From Manis javanica (Eukaryota; Chordata; Mammalia; Pholidota; Manidae), in contig NC_133167.1 of assembly GCF_040802235.1 (NCBI RefSeq), forward strand, positions 101,790,001 through 101,854,000: a stretch of DNA of 64,000 nucleotides, in the 5' to 3' direction. Under the pieces are notes generated by a model, which saw nothing but the letters and a program-made list of their open reading frames with translations, ran no database searches and was not told where the DNA came from. The translations under genes and the position numbers were made by a program. Shown piece by piece: positions 1-12,984 of the stretch; the stretch's first letter is position 1, and every line of letters begins with the position of its first letter.

Positions 1-300
1 AGACTCGTAGACACCGAGAAGGGAGTAGCAGTTACCAAGGGGAGGGGTTGGGGTGGGTGGCGGGAAGGGGCGAGGAGGATAAAGGGCCCAGGAAGTCACA
101 ACACCATGTAAGGTGGTCACAGGACGGTAGTCCTGCATGGAGAATACAGTCGATGATTCTGTAACATCTTGCTGTGTTGACAGACAGTAACCACGCTAAG
201 GGGGGAGTGAGGATCTAACAATATGGGTAACTGTTGAACCCTGCGTTGCACATTTGAAACCAAGATTGTAAATCAATGATACTTCAATTAAAAAAAATTT
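1..300 (+). mobile_element. L1 3' end with A-rich tail
   Basis: The text reads through the usual L1 3' UTR words (a hundred bases of G-rich sequence, then 'tcacaggacggtagtcctg', 'gttgcacatttgaaaccaa', 'gatacttcaatt') and ends in an A-rich stretch at 289-300. The 5' part lies outside the window. The family assignment is from memory of laurasiatherian L1 tails. Confidence 0.7.
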
Positions 301-3299
301 CAAAACAGAAGAAAAGACCTGTTCCAGCTAAGTATTAGATTATTTTGAACTAATCACCTTTGCTCTTTGTTAAAACCCAGCCATGCAGCGGCCACACCCA
401 TACTCCTCTCCTCCCCTCGGGCTTCCCTCCCCCTGACGTCTTGCACCTTCCATCCCTCCTGACTACAGCACAGAGCTCGATACATTTTGAAAAAAAAAAC
501 ACATACTTTCTGTCCCCAAGACCTGGGTCATGCGCTCCCCCAACCCCCTCGGGCTGCCTTCCATCCTGCCTCAGCCTCTGTCCCAACTGCACTGAAGTCT
601 GTTTCCTCTCTCCCTTAGCTACTTGCCGAACTCTCTCACTCACCTCTCGCGCTTGAAAAAAAACACCACAGCATAAAATAAAAACAAACCCTGTTATGTT
701 TTGTTCCACATGCACTTAAACCTTAGGACACAGAATTAGGACTCCCAGCTTTTCCTGTTCAAAACTTCAAAAGAACCTTGAAGTTCAGCATGAGAAAAAC
801 AGCACCTCATCTTTTGAGCTTTAACTCCTTGGCAATATGGCTGCACTCCGGACATTCAATGCTCCACACCATGTCCCGTGCCCTGTGATTTCCCGCTGTC
901 CTTAACACGAGGTAGAATGACACTGAACAGTATATCCATCATGTAAGAGCGATCTCAACAATCGAAAGTGTGATCCAAGTGTCTGGTAGGAATCATTGTA
1001 ATTAATAGTAGGATATGTCTGGTGGAAAGAGCAGAGTCTGGGATCCCAGAGATCTTAGGACCAGGGGCCCTTCTCTGACCCAGTGACCTGGAGTGAGCCT
1101 CTCTAAACCTCTCTGCGCTGCAGCCTGTCATTTTTCCCTGGTTTGCGCTCTGCATTCTTAGAGAAACGCTCATCCCGGCTACACGCAGACATGAATAGAT
1201 AGATGATACGAATGTGGGGATGTGTTAAAAAAAATTTGTATAAATAGTAGGTATTGGGTGATCAGTATAATATTCTTTTAATTTTTCTGAATGCTTGAAA
1301 ACTCTGGTAACAAAATTTCCTATCCCGTAGCCAGGGTTCCATCTGTGACTTGTGACCTCCCCTCCATTCAGGGCACCCATTCAGTCTCATCTGATCTCAT
1401 GCCCCTCCTAAAATCAACATCTCAGAAATGGATAGTTACCATTACCACAGCGCTTCAGTGTTTTCGGTATATTTATGTTAACTCTTTACCTTTTAAAATA
1501 GCCATTGTATCTCCCACTGTGACATAAAGGCTTGGTGTCTTCTTTAAAGGAGTTCAGGGTGAGCAGGTAAGAGAGGAATGGAGGCTAGATAAGGGCGTCT
1601 TCCCATACAGATCGCAGAGGCCACGTCTGCTGTCTACACTCACGTTTGCACAGCACAACGTCCCTTTGAGCCACACATCTCAGATGAGTTCTGCTGGAAA
1701 CTGGCTGCTGTTCCGGGTCCCACTACCTCTCTAGACCACCGACTGCTCTTCTGTGAAATAGGGAAGTACCACTGGGTGTAGGACTAGCTCACCTGGGCTG
1801 CATACGAAGCATGTGGATTCCTGGGTTGCCACCTTGGTGCCTGTGGGCAAACCATGTGTGAAATACTGTACTGGTGACCTCAGGACTCTCTTGAGCTGCA
1901 ATATGTCGTAAGTTTATGACAAAACAGTATGGGCTGTGCCCCCATGAGAGAGCATCTCCCCCAGGCCTTCTCTCCCTCCTCCCTGATGTATTCTCTCCTC
2001 CCAGGCCGTCACTCACAGCATGAACAGGATCCTGCCATCCCAAAGGGAGTGGCTCTCATGTAAAATGAAAGCAGGGTTCTAGACAACATGAAATACCTCC
2101 GCAGGAGGAAGTAAAGTCGAGGGAGATATTTTAAAATCCGGAAGCATTTTTTTGGTCATCCTGTAAGATAAACCAAAATTGCTCATCTCTTTCCTGATAA
2201 ACTGAAATATATTTTATAAGCCTAACTGCCTTAATTATGGTTTAAGAGGTATTTTCTGTTGTTCAGAACTCTGCTTTTTATGTATTTTTTGAGAAAAGCT
2301 TTGTAAAAGCGTATTTCAGTCTAAAAATATAAATACTTCCATCTAGGAAGTCAGCGCTCCCTTCCCCTCACATATTTGAGGAAATACTGCAGATATAACT
2401 GTAATGAGGTTTAAAAAAAAGAAAAAAAGGAAACCCAGCCACAAAATACATTCCCTTCCAGTGTGTTCATGGGAGCCAATAACAGCAAATGCCAAAATGA
2501 TGGGAGGTGGGTGGGGGCCTCGTTCCCCTCTATGTCATGCACCACCTTCTGTTTCCTGTGGGCCGAATGTTAAATAAATCTAAATGAAAGCCAATGTAGG
2601 TCCTTTTCATTCTGGGGCATACAAAAATGCAGGATTTATTTAGGCCTGAAGTTTCAAGTCCTTTAGACTTTCCATCGGCTGAATGAACTACAGGAATTCA
2701 TTTAATAATCCTTCGGAATGATCCTCCTTCACAGCAGATCTCAACAGCGAGCACCATCTGACCAGCTTCAACACTGACCCTGGTCCCTCGCCCTGACTTG
2801 TCTGGGTTATGTGATTATCCTGAGGCCTGCATGCAGGGCAGTCCTTGAAGGAGCCTGACCATGTCCTCTTTTCTTCAGTGCATTTCAAAGAATTGACAAA
2901 AGCAATTTAGAAAAGGTTCCTTTCTGATCTGTGCCTCTCAGGCTGCAGGTACACACACCTCACTCCGACTGTCTAAGGCTTTAAGCCAACACAAAAAAGC
3001 TAAAAGGTGCTGGCTGAGTGTACACTATCAGCCCGGAAGCGAGCATGCAAAGAAAAAATGTCTTATCATCTATCAGAGTTTTGTATACATTTGGAGGAGA
3101 TAATTATCCATAAATCACAGGACAAAACAGTATGAATGCAATAAACTGCTAATATCTGTGATATCACCTGAAAGGAATGCTCAGTTTGAGTTGAGTGTTT
3201 GGCAGAAGTTATTGTGCAGAATAAACAAAATAGCAGTTGACACCAAGGACTTTGATTGCAAACTCCCCTTAGATCCAGTACTTATTGCTGTGGAATTTA

Positions 3300-3395
3300 G
3301 CCCAAAATATCCTGTGTCTGCCTTAGCTCCTTCATCTGTAAAATGGAAATAATACAAGCACCTATCTCAGAAGTTTGTAATAAGGAATACATACA
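3300..3395 (-). repeat. MIR SINE fragment
   Basis: Contains the reverse-strand MIR core 'cttcatctgtaaaatgg' followed by 'ctatctcaga', the standard antisense MIR word order. Confidence 0.65.
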
Positions 3396-4025
3396 CACAG
3401 CACACACATATGAATACTTATTCATACATATGTATATATTGTTTTAATCTATTTTCTCACTAGACATGTAAACTCCATGACAATGCAAATATATGTCTAT
3501 ATCATCTTTAACTCGAAGGGGCCTTCATGTTCTTCTCTAAGACATGACAATCTTTATGCTAACTCTCATTATGTAACAATAATTATATAGAATATATTTT
3601 ATAATAATTTGCCATCTACTTGAACAAGTCAAAAATGTTTATCAGGCCACACTTGTGAACTTCCCACAAAATGTTTCTAATTCAATGGCTAGATTCACAA
3701 AATCTAAAGACTGGAAGACTCTCATGAAATATCCAGTTCTTGTCACTTCTAAACATTTTGTATAATTTTTGGAAATGTTTAGTAATAGAATTTAAGGGCT
3801 ATTTCTTTTCTTCTTGAATCTCTCTGCCTGGGCAGCTATAATTAGATTTTTTAAAAATGATTATCATTAAACCAAGAAGTTCTTGGTCTTGGTTAATTGT
3901 TAAGCATTTTGATGCCCATAGTATATGCGGGCCCCCTTAAGTCTCATTTAAATGACATCTCATGAGCTGTTTCTTCTTTCGCTGTGGCCTGGCACCTTCT
4001 GAGACATTGAACTGAATCGTAAGTA

Positions 4026-4158
4026 GGGTTGCCAAATAAAATACAGGACATACAGTGAAATTTATAGGATAAATATGTCTCAAATACTGCATAGGATATA
4101 CTTAATTTTTTTCATGGTTTATCATAAATTTAACTGGGCACCTTGTATTTTTAAAAGC
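4026..4158. mobile_element. Palindromic non-autonomous DNA transposon
   Basis: The left end (gggttgccaaataaaatacag, then gtgaaattta) is echoed in inverted form by the right end (taaatttaactgggcaccttgtattt), so nearly the whole element is one imperfect inverted repeat. This matches a short palindromic mammalian DNA transposon (MER53-like from memory; the family name is uncertain). Confidence 0.55.
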
Positions 4159-4159
4159 A

Positions 4160-4530
4160 GCTTGATTAAGATGTTCTGTATCATAAATTTCACCACTTTA
4201 AGTGTGCAATTCAGTAGTTTTTAGTATATTCACAGAGTTGTGCAATCATCATCACAAACTAATTTTAAAACATTTTAGCACCCCAAAAAGAAACTCTATA
4301 GCCATTATTGGCTCCCCATCCCTGTCCCCTTATTCTACAGCATTAGGCAACCACTAACTTCTGCCATTATAGATTTGTCCATTCTAGACATTTCCCATAT
4401 ATAGACTGATACAATATGTGGTATTCTGTGACTGGCTGACTTAGTCAGACTTAGTCTGATTTCAAGGTTCATCCATGTTGTACCACAAATCAGTGCATTC
4501 TGCATTTTTATTTCCTAAGTCTGGCTAAAG
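4160..4530 (-). mobile_element. Old L1 fragment
   Basis: On the plus strand it reads 'aagtgtgcaattcagtag', 'gttgtgcaatcatcatcac', 'aaactctatagccatt', 'ggcaaccactaacttctg', 'caaggttcatccatgttg', the familiar antisense order of an old L1M-type 3' region. No coding capacity remains. Confidence 0.65.
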
Positions 4531-6161
4531 CACTAATCAGAAGGCAATGTGGAATCTGTCCAGTATAAGGCCAAGGTCTGTTCTTTACTACCAGACTCGG
4601 ATGCAAACTGGTCCCTGGAGATGCTCTTTCAAATTCTTACACCTCCTTTGTACTCTCAGAATTTGCCATTCTGGATGTGGAGACCTGGGGACTGTCAGAA
4701 CTATCCTCAAGGTAACAGGATTGGGGCGTGAGTGGAGAAGCTGCCAGGAGTCAGAGGTGAAAGGGCCCTGACCTAACTGCGCACAGGCCAGCGGCGCCAG
4801 GGCTGGGCATCCGCCAGCCGCCCCCCCACCACCACCTTTCAGGACACCTTCTGCCGCTCTCCTTGCCTTCACACCTCCCCTCGCTATTGGCTGTCCCCAG
4901 GTTTTTGTCTCTGTGAAATGCTGGGGAGGCCCACTAACACAGTGGGGTTAGCTGGTGCCTCAGGGGGGCTAGCCCGGCCGGGGAGAGCAGGCCTGGGGGA
5001 GGAGGAAGTGATTTACAGAAACAAGGCAGTTTGGCTCTACAAGTCCACAGAGCTTCATTTCGCATCAGCAGACATTGCTCTTCCCACCCGGGGTCCATCC
5101 CCACCTCGCCACACCCACAGCCCTGATGCCCCCGCTGCTCTGTCCCGACCTGACTTAGCCGCCCTGCAAACCCTGACGGTCCGTTCTGCTCATGCCTGGA
5201 GAACCCTGGTCTAGGCACCAAATCGCGCTGTCATGGCACCAAGCTCTTCCTGTTCCATTAGGAAAGAGAAAGCCTGAAAACCTCACCAAGCAACTCGGCC
5301 CAGTGATTTCTTTCTTTCATTCTTTCTCTGTGCAACTTTACTCTCTGTCTTCCCCAAAACTAGGGAATATTATTTCTTGGTTTGGTAAGGTCTTAGGAGA
5401 AGTTATGTGACTTGCTGGGTGAGTGACAGGATCTTGCCTCACAAAGGATTTGAGCAATAGTTTTAACCCCCTGCCTTGCGTGCCAGGATGCCCGGTGCAT
5501 GCCTGTTAGAATCCAGGACACCATCCCACACCCTCCATTTGTAAAGCATGCATTTCAAACTTGATGTATCTTTCAGCTTAAACTTTCATCAAAGCTGCAT
5601 CCAGCACCAAGAACTCCCCCAGGGGGCCTCGCTCAAACACTTCTCTCTCCCACACAGAAAGTAACTTGCTCTCACCTCCAAGTACATGCTCAGCGGGCAG
5701 AGGGAACTTCTTTGACATTAAAAGAAAAAAAGGAGAGAAAAAGAAAACAGTAACCATCGCTCTCCAGAAACTCTTGCAAAAAAATAAGGTCAGCTTTAAT
5801 GCAATGCTTATCAAGTACATTTCAAGGAATCCAGGGCGTAGCTAAATTGTTCCCAACCTTCTGTTTCTTAAGGTATTTTTCTAATCCCAATCCACTTCAA
5901 ATTCAAAATATTTATGGTTCCCCCAGAGTGGGCTGTCGTATTTGGCAGCGTGGCAGCCCTGAGGCAGCATTCTTGCCTGTCAGGATTCTAGAGGGAGATG
6001 AAAGAATGACAAATAGAATTCACTGTGGCTAAGTCTAGTCTAAAGGAAGTGCATTCCTTTTATGCTGTAAGAACAATATCCCTGACCCATGCAGCTCCTC
6101 TGAGGCACACAGGACCAGAGACGCTCCAGGCCTTCAGAAAGCTGCTGCTCTCCTCTCTGCA

Positions 6162-6276
6162 CAGCCTCTGCACATCCAGCTCCTGCACTCCCGGCCTCTA
6201 AACACCCAGCCCCTGCCAGCCTCTGGCCTCCCAGCCTCCACACACCCAGCCTCTATCCTCCCAGCCTCTGCATGCC
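6162..6276. repeat. 15-bp minisatellite
   Basis: About eight units with consensus near CAGCCTCTGCACACC. Units start at 6162, 6177, 6192, 6207 (a 10-base unit), 6217, 6232, 6247 and 6262, so the register is 15 bases apart from the one 5-base deletion. The unit length is a multiple of three, which keeps a short frame open on the minus strand; that frame has no other sign of being a gene. Confidence 0.85.
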
Positions 6277-6956
6277 TCAGCTGACTTCTCACTATTGATC
6301 AATTCAATGAAGAAAATATCAGCACTGCACAAATTAGATTTCATAAAGTTTACTATTTAACAACAGTAAAACATAATGAGACTAAGAGCATATTGTATAT
6401 GTAAAACTAAATGAAAATACCTTTGAAAATGAGAAATAAATCACTTAACAAAGCCACCAAATGACCTGGGAGATTTAGTTTCTATCCATGGGCCCTATAA
6501 TTTCCAAGCCTATTCCCCTCAAGCGACAGCTTCTAAGGCTCTACAGTTATTTGATCAATCTACCCACCAATATTATATAGTGAACATGCCTACAGTATAT
6601 AAGGCACTATGACATTGTTACCTGAATTAACAGTACTGGATGCATTTCTTGCAAGTGATTATCTCAGTACAAATAAAAACAAAAATTTTAATCTGAAAAG
6701 GTTACTGAATTTCAAGATTTTCAGACTGTGGCCTCTTAAGAGTGAGCTCTCTGATAGCCAAAAGCCTGAGGGAGAGAATGGCTCCCTCACCCTCCTGTTT
6801 AGTTAATGTGATGTCTTAGGTTCAGCTCATTGAACCAAAGAGAGAAGATAATTTCAGCCCTGTGTTATTTACCGGGCAGGTCTTTTGAGGGAGAAACCTT
6901 TGATGTGGAGTCATTGGGAGGCCTCCCCCACAGCACTTTATTATACTTATATTGTA

Positions 6957-7045
6957 TCTGTGTGTGTGGTGTGTGTGTGTGTGTGTGTGTATTTATATAT
7001 ACACACATATGCAAGCCTACCTACACCCATGCCCACACATACATA
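6957..7045. repeat. (TG)n / (TA)(CA) microsatellite
   Basis: A TG run with one interruption is followed by tatata and an acacaca stretch. It explains the cysteine/valine-rich open frame around it, which is not a gene. Confidence 0.9.
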
Positions 7046-8659
7046 TGTGTATATATCTGTGCCTCAGCCTTAACTACAATTAATCCACCTAAATTATCTC
7101 GAAAGTGCTTTCAGCTTGAAAATTCCAGGAGTCTGCGTGGTGTCCGTCAGTGCCTGGCTCAGCCCTGGGGGAGCACAGACAGGCCTGTGTTTTCAGACGC
7201 GCAAGTTCTGGAACACGAGTTGCTGCCCGAGGGGCACAGGCTCCGGTGGGGACCCAGGGGGAAGACAGGGCAAAGAGGAGAAGGAGCCCGTGGGAGCTGC
7301 ACCAGCAGCAAGGTCAACCTTGGCCGTGACCCTAGTCTTAGCAGGACCGGGCCTCCACCCACAAAACCTGATTTAATGGCAAAGTGTCTAAAAAATATGC
7401 TCCGTGAAAAAGTCTGCTGACCCTCTTCTCAGAGGAAAGCATTGCAGGGCACAGTGGGGTTAGTACTGAGCCTTCACTCTCATGCCGAGAAGAATGCGCA
7501 TTTACAGGGGTTTCCTTCTGCTTCAGGTAAACTTTTGACTCCTCTGCTGAATCCTGGCAGAGGTTAATGGACTTGGACGTCCAAGACTCAGTAATGCAAG
7601 GACCAGATGCTCCATTATCACTCAAGAGTCTACACATTATCAGGCTAAATACAGTAACACCTCATTCGTCTATGATCCAATTCTATAGCAAATACAAAAA
7701 TGGGAATTGCAAAAGCAGAAATGGGGCCTCAAGACGGGATACAGGTGTTACAGGCCTTGGAAAAACAGTGTTTGGGTTAGAGATGGGGATGGAGAAACAG
7801 ACAGGTGGACAGACGAAGCACTGTGCAGCCACTCCTTCTGGCAGCCACGCTTTTTGAAGAGTGTGTTGTAGGGGAGCAAAATCTTCCAAAGAAACCAATT
7901 AACGAAACTCACATGCATCAAGACGTTGCTTTGAACAAGTGCACAGAGCTGTGATCAGTGATATGAGCCTTAGAGAAAAACGAGGGTTCAGCATAGAAAA
8001 TAAGATCCACCCACACAGGGTGGTGCAAGGAGGGCAGGCGCTCTGGATGGAAGGACAGGGCCTATCCCCGCAGCGGCAAGGCTGAAATGTTATCAGCTGA
8101 CCTCGAGTCACAAGGAATCAGAAAGCAATACCAGTACTTAGAATTGATTATATTCATGTCTAAAATTATAATATTGTCTTACTGAGTTCAAACCTTCTCA
8201 GCAAGTTCCAAATTAATAAATCTGTAGAGTTTTGGCTTATTTGTGGGTGCTACATGCAACATTTATATTAAATACAATTTACTCTATTCAATGGAAGCCC
8301 CTTGGTCTGTTTATTAAGACTGTTTAAGGCTAAAGTCTACAGGATGGCAAACTTGGAACGCAGGATCTCTGACTCACAGACATCAGAAGTGAAGAGAAGT
8401 TGCACACAAACACAAATGCTAACGCCACCAAGAAGTGACAGGTACTTGCAATAAAAGGAAAGAAAACAGATAAACTCTGAAGTGCCAGCCCAAGGACCAG
8501 AGAGCACAGCAGACTTCAAACCTTACCACAGATATGTGATGGCTAAAGCATACGAAAAAAGTACAACTGGAATCGGTACATTGGATTTTAAAATGTTGAA
8601 AAGTAAAAGTGAAAGAAAAACAGAAACTTGGCTATCTAACAACAGCAAGTGGTCAAGGG

Positions 8660-9085
8660 ATGTGGACAGCTGAGGTCTATACTGAGGTGGCCAGTGCCTC
8701 TCCAGAATCTCTAAATATGACCTTATTTTGAAATAGAGTATTTGCAGAGGTAACCAAGATATGATGAGGTCACACTGGCTTAGGGCAGGCTCTACCCCAG
8801 GGACTGCTATCCCTTTAAGGGAAGGGAAACTTGGAAACAGACACGTGGAGGGAAGAGGGCTGAGCAAAGACAAGGGCTGAGCTTGGAGGGATGCTGCCCA
8901 AGCCAAGAGCACCAAGAGTGGGCAGCAAGCACCAGAAGCTGGGCAGAGGCAAGGCGGGTTCCTCCCCAAGAGCCTTCAGAGAAGGCAGGCGGGAAACAGC
9001 TTGATTTCAAACATCTAGCCTCCAGTAACGCTGGAGAACAAATGTCTGTCGTTTAAAGCCACCAAGCATGTGGTGCTTCCTGGCC
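8660..9085 (+). mobile_element. MLT1-type (MaLR) LTR fragment
   Basis: Follows the MLT1 LTR word order: 'aatatgaccttattttgaaatag', 'tttgcagaggtaacc', 'gatgaggtcac', 'cttggaaacagacac', 'gaagctgg', 'agcctccagtaacgctgga', 'tgtttaaagccaccaag'. These LTRs are ancient non-autonomous retrovirus-like elements, and no coding sequence is attached. Confidence 0.7.
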
Positions 9086-9194
9086 ACCCCGGGGCCCTGA
9101 TACAAGCTCCTGTTCTGCCTGGCTCAGTTGATTCATTCAGGCAGTTGGCGTTTGAAATAATGCTGTTTCTTGAGTGATGACCATTCCCCCCGAC

Positions 9195-9420
9195 ACCATT
9201 TTTGCATGGGTCAGCTCAAGCTTTTACAACAACCCTCTGAGGTGGATTTTACTGTGCTGAGAAAATTTTCACGTATTTTGAAGCTCCTCTGTTGTTACAT
9301 ATGAGAAAATGAGGCAGAAAGAAATTAAGGAACTTGCTCAAGTTCACTCAGCTAAGTGAATGCTGGAACAAGAAATTGGACTCAGGCAGATGGGTTCCAG
9401 CGTCCTGCTCTCCTTCCCAT
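9195..9420 (+). repeat. MIR SINE
   Basis: Shows 'acaacaaccctctgaggtgg', 'atgagaaaatgaggcagaaag', 'aacttgctcaagttcactcagcta' and 'ggactcaggcag' in sense MIR order. Confidence 0.75.
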
Positions 9421-9894
9421 GTATTACAGCCTAAATCATCCAAATCCAAAAAAACAAAACAAACCATAAACAATCGGTTCATTCATTCACTTAGCTTCCC
9501 TGAGGATAATTCAAGTCAAAAGCTGGCAAAACAAAACATAGTGAATTTTATGGCTCATTGGTGACTCTGCCTCTCATCTTGGACCCAAGCACTATGGTGC
9601 TTGTCACTGATCACTGACCATGTCATGTCACTCCTTGGTGCCTTTGCAATAGTTACCACCTGTTGCATGCAATGTTCTTCCTGGCTTATTTTAAACTGCA
9701 TTTTTATCTTTCAGATCACAGTTCGCATGTACGGTGTGGTTAAATGAATGTGCCCCTAAGAAAAGAGCTTCAACCTATGTGGAGCAAAAAGTGAGAGCAT
9801 GAAAGGAGATTTGTTCAAAGGTCCAGGGTTAGTGGGAGATGTTAAGGCTCCTCTCTCAGCAATGGAGGGAGCTAGTAGTTCCATTTGTGGAACA

Positions 9895-10135
9895 CAGCTC
9901 TACCCAGCAAACAATGAAATGCACATTCTTTTCAAATGCATGTAAAACATTCACCAAGATAGACTATATCCTGGGTCATTAAACATATCTTTATAATTAA
10001 TTGCAAAGAACTGAAGTCATACAAAATATGTTCTTAGACCATAATCAAATGAAACTGGAAATCAATAACAGAAAGAAAGATACCTGGAAAATCCCTAGAT
10101 GGTTGGAAACGAATTCACTTCACCCTTACTGGAAC
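9895..10135 (+). mobile_element. L1 ORF2 fragment
   Basis: Reads like L1 ORF2 in sense ('cacattcttttcaaatgcatg', 'cattcaccaagatagac', 'tatcctgggtcatta', 'gaaatcaataacagaaag'). It is only about 240 bases, carries stops, and is joined directly to a MIR on its right. Confidence 0.75.
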
Positions 10136-10275
10136 CATATGAGGTGGACATTAGTATTTTTCTCACTTACAAGTGAGAAAATGGCAGAGAGAAATTAAGG
10201 CACCTGCCCAAGTTCATTCGGCTGAATACTAGAGTCTGGGACTGGATTCAGGCAGGCTGGCTGCAGGATCGCTCA
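10136..10275 (+). repeat. MIR SINE fragment
   Basis: Shows 'atgaggtggacattagta', 'gtgagaaaatggcagagag', 'cacctgcccaagttcattcgg' and 'gggactggattcaggcagg', in sense MIR order, starting immediately after the L1 fragment. Confidence 0.7.
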
Positions 10276-10479
10276 CTACTTTCCATAGGATACACTTCGG
10301 AGCCGCCTTCATCAACCAAACTAGTGCTCCCATGGATCAGATGATGCAGAAATTTCCTTTAGCTTAATTTTAGATAATTCAGGGTATTTTTACTGAATGT
10401 TAACATTCTAAGATGACAGATTGTTTTCCCCCCCTATAAGCACTTCAAAGCTGTGTTTGCAGGGCCTTCTGCCCCCCTT

Positions 10480-10925
10480 GTTTCTGTGCCTGGTTCTTTT
10501 ATTCCTAATGTGCCTTTTCTCTTTGCTTATTTCTGGTTTTCAGCAGTTTGCCGATGATTTGCCTAAAGATGGTTTTCCTTGAATCCCTCCTGCTGGGCAT
10601 TTGCTGAGCTTCCTGGGCATGTAGGTCGAAATGCTTCTTATCACATTTGGACATTTAGGAGCCATCATTTTCTTCAAATTCCTGTTGTGCCATATTCCCT
10701 CTCTCTCTTCATCTTCTGGGAGTCCATGGTATTATCCTGTAGTTACCAAGGCTTTGTGCACTTTTATAAGAAAGCCTTTTTATTCCATTAGCTTCAGCTT
10801 GAATTATTTCCATCTTTAGTCTTCAAAGTCACTGATCCTTTCTTCTGCAGTTAAGAGTATTCAGTAAATTTTTTTTCCAGATATGTATTATTTCATTCCA
10901 GGAGATCTACTTGGTTCTTTTAAAA
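10480..10925 (-). mobile_element. Old L1 fragment
   Basis: Plus-strand words 'gctgagcttcctgggcatgta', 'ccatcattttcttcaaatt', 'cttctgggagtccatgg', 'agtcactgatcctttcttctg' match the antisense of an old mammalian L1. Degraded, with no long frame. Confidence 0.6.
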
Positions 10926-10937
10926 CACCTTCTGGCA

Positions 10938-11045
10938 GCTGCTAGAATATAACTTCCATAAGGGCAAGACATTTCACCCATTTTGCTTGCTGCTTCAGCC
11001 CTATTCCCTAGCACCTGGATAACAGCTGTTGGTGGACAAATACTA
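10938..11045 (+). repeat. L2 3' end fragment
   Basis: 'agaatataacttccataagggcaagac' followed by 'ccctattccctagcacctgg' is the hallmark end of an L2 LINE. Confidence 0.6.
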
Positions 11046-11804
11046 TGACTCCATCTCCCTGGCTGTAGCTATTGAGATAAACAGCTGACTTGGTGGAGAA
11101 TGTCTGAGAGCAAATGAGAGCTGGTGTGGATCTTCTGTTCCCCCCAGCGTCTGATGATCTCAGAGTCTGCTGGTTCTTGTAATAAAATCTATATTCAGGG
11201 CAGCTGCTGACCCTTAGTTTGCGTTCCAAAGAAGCAGACCCTGAGAGCCCTGAGACAAGTATTCCAGTGCAAGTCATTTATTTTGGAAAAGCTCTCAAGA
11301 AACATCTATGATAAGGTGGGAAAGGCAACAAGGAAAGGACGGCAGTCAGTCCAGGGTGTTCGCAAGCTTCTCACTTTGTGGACAACTGGCGCTTACGTCC
11401 AGTGGAGAATTCTGGGCGTCAGGGCAGGTTTGCCGTGTGGGGCAAGGGCATTTTGGCTTTCAAACACCATTCCTATCAGTCAGCGGCTGAGAGCAGCTGG
11501 GGGCAGGATGATGGAGTGAATCCTCTGTACTTCTGTCTGCTGCACTGACATTCTTGGGGAGACAAATTTTGGGGCCAAGGAAAAGACCTCAGATGTCAGA
11601 AGTCCTACAGAGCGCACTGCAGTGGTCAGGTGAGGGAAGCATGGGCGGGTGCCTCTCTCAGCAGCTACCCTGATAAGCTTATTTACTCGGAGAATACTTA
11701 TCTAATAAGACAAATACATAATACAGTGCTAGGCCCACACGGATATTATCCTGGAGTAGTAGATAGACCACAGATTTTGGAGGCAACCCAATGTAGGTTT
11801 GGTT

Positions 11805-11965
11805 AAAACCTCTTCTATTTACCTGCTACATGACCCTGAAAAAATTAACTTCTGTGAGCTTCAGTTCCCTCATTTATAAAAGGATGCAATGCATAAGATT
11901 GATGTGGAGAATCAATAAAGCACATAGTCCTGGCACACAGTCCACACTAGGAAAGAAGAAATTTT
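11805..11965 (-). repeat. MIR SINE fragment
   Basis: Antisense MIR order: 'ctgctacatgaccctg', 'cagttccctcatttataaaagg', 'gcacatagtcctggcacacag'. Confidence 0.65.
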
Positions 11966-12344
11966 TGTCCTTTCCCTTCTCCTGGCTATAAACCGAAACA
12001 ATAAATTATGGAATTTCAGGCATCAGTGAGCCAGGGGGAGTTTGTGTGGCAGACACAAGGCAAAGGGAAGCCAACTTTCTGGCATTCGTGCAGGTCAGCA
12101 CAAAGGCGCCCAGTCTTAATTAAGCTTGAGTGCCCGGGTGAGTGCAGTGCAACTGGCAGAGATGGAGAAACGGGCAAGAGAGGCGGTTCCGGGGCAAGGA
12201 TGGCTGGTGCAGCAGCTCAGGGGCCGAGAGCGGCGCTGGACGTGAGAAGGCAAAGATCTGGATACGGCCCTCGGACCACCTGTTAGCCCAACCTAAGCAC
12301 TGATAGTAAACACATTTACATTTCAGTATAGATCACCAGACTGG

Positions 12345-12490
12345 AGTAGAAAAACCAAGTTCAAACTCCAGCTCTGCCACTTTTCAGCTTAAGGGAACCC
12401 ATCATTTGATGATTGGAGGCGTCAGCTTCCTCACCGACAAGACGCAAGTGCACGCCTCTCCCCGTCTCGTGACGGGGGACATGCCTGCAT
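12345..12490 (-). repeat. MIR SINE fragment
   Basis: Antisense MIR order: 'ccagctctgccacttttcag', then 'gcttcctcaccgacaagac'. Diverged. Confidence 0.5.
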
Positions 12491-12984
12491 AAACTCAGGC
12501 AGCGCTGCTGTAAAGATACGAGTGCATTACTACCACACTGTAAACACACGAATGTTGGTATGACTGGTAACATTAAAAGGCATTTCTGGGGGCTTCCATC
12601 AGGGCAAGACCATTGCAAGTCTTGACAAATCCCTATAGCAATGGGACAGCCACACTTGAACAACCCTCAGGTGATATTTTCCATGAAATTAGGTGACAAG
12701 GCTTTACTCAGGAGCCATGTAGGACCCAAGGGCCACTCTCCGCAGCACCTGCTCTCAGCCCGGGAGGGTGAGCAGCCAGGGAGGAGCCCAGGGCAGAGGG
12801 GGCAGAGGTCTGAAGGGCGGTGAGCGCTGCACGCACGCAACAAACACAACAAACACAACGACAAAACTCAGGAGCCAGCCTGACGTGCAGCGCTGGCTGA
12901 TTTTCAGGGCATAACCACATCCGCCACAGTTAATGTCACTGACTTCAGATTTGGGTATGTGTCTGGGTACCATTTGTTTCTCTT

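Noticed and set aside
6830-7420. 196-codon plus-strand frame with a CVCVCV run
   Set aside because: The run comes from the TG microsatellite. There is no homology, and the flanks are not coding-like.
8523-8969. 148-codon minus-strand frame
   Set aside because: Mostly the antisense of an MLT1-type LTR.
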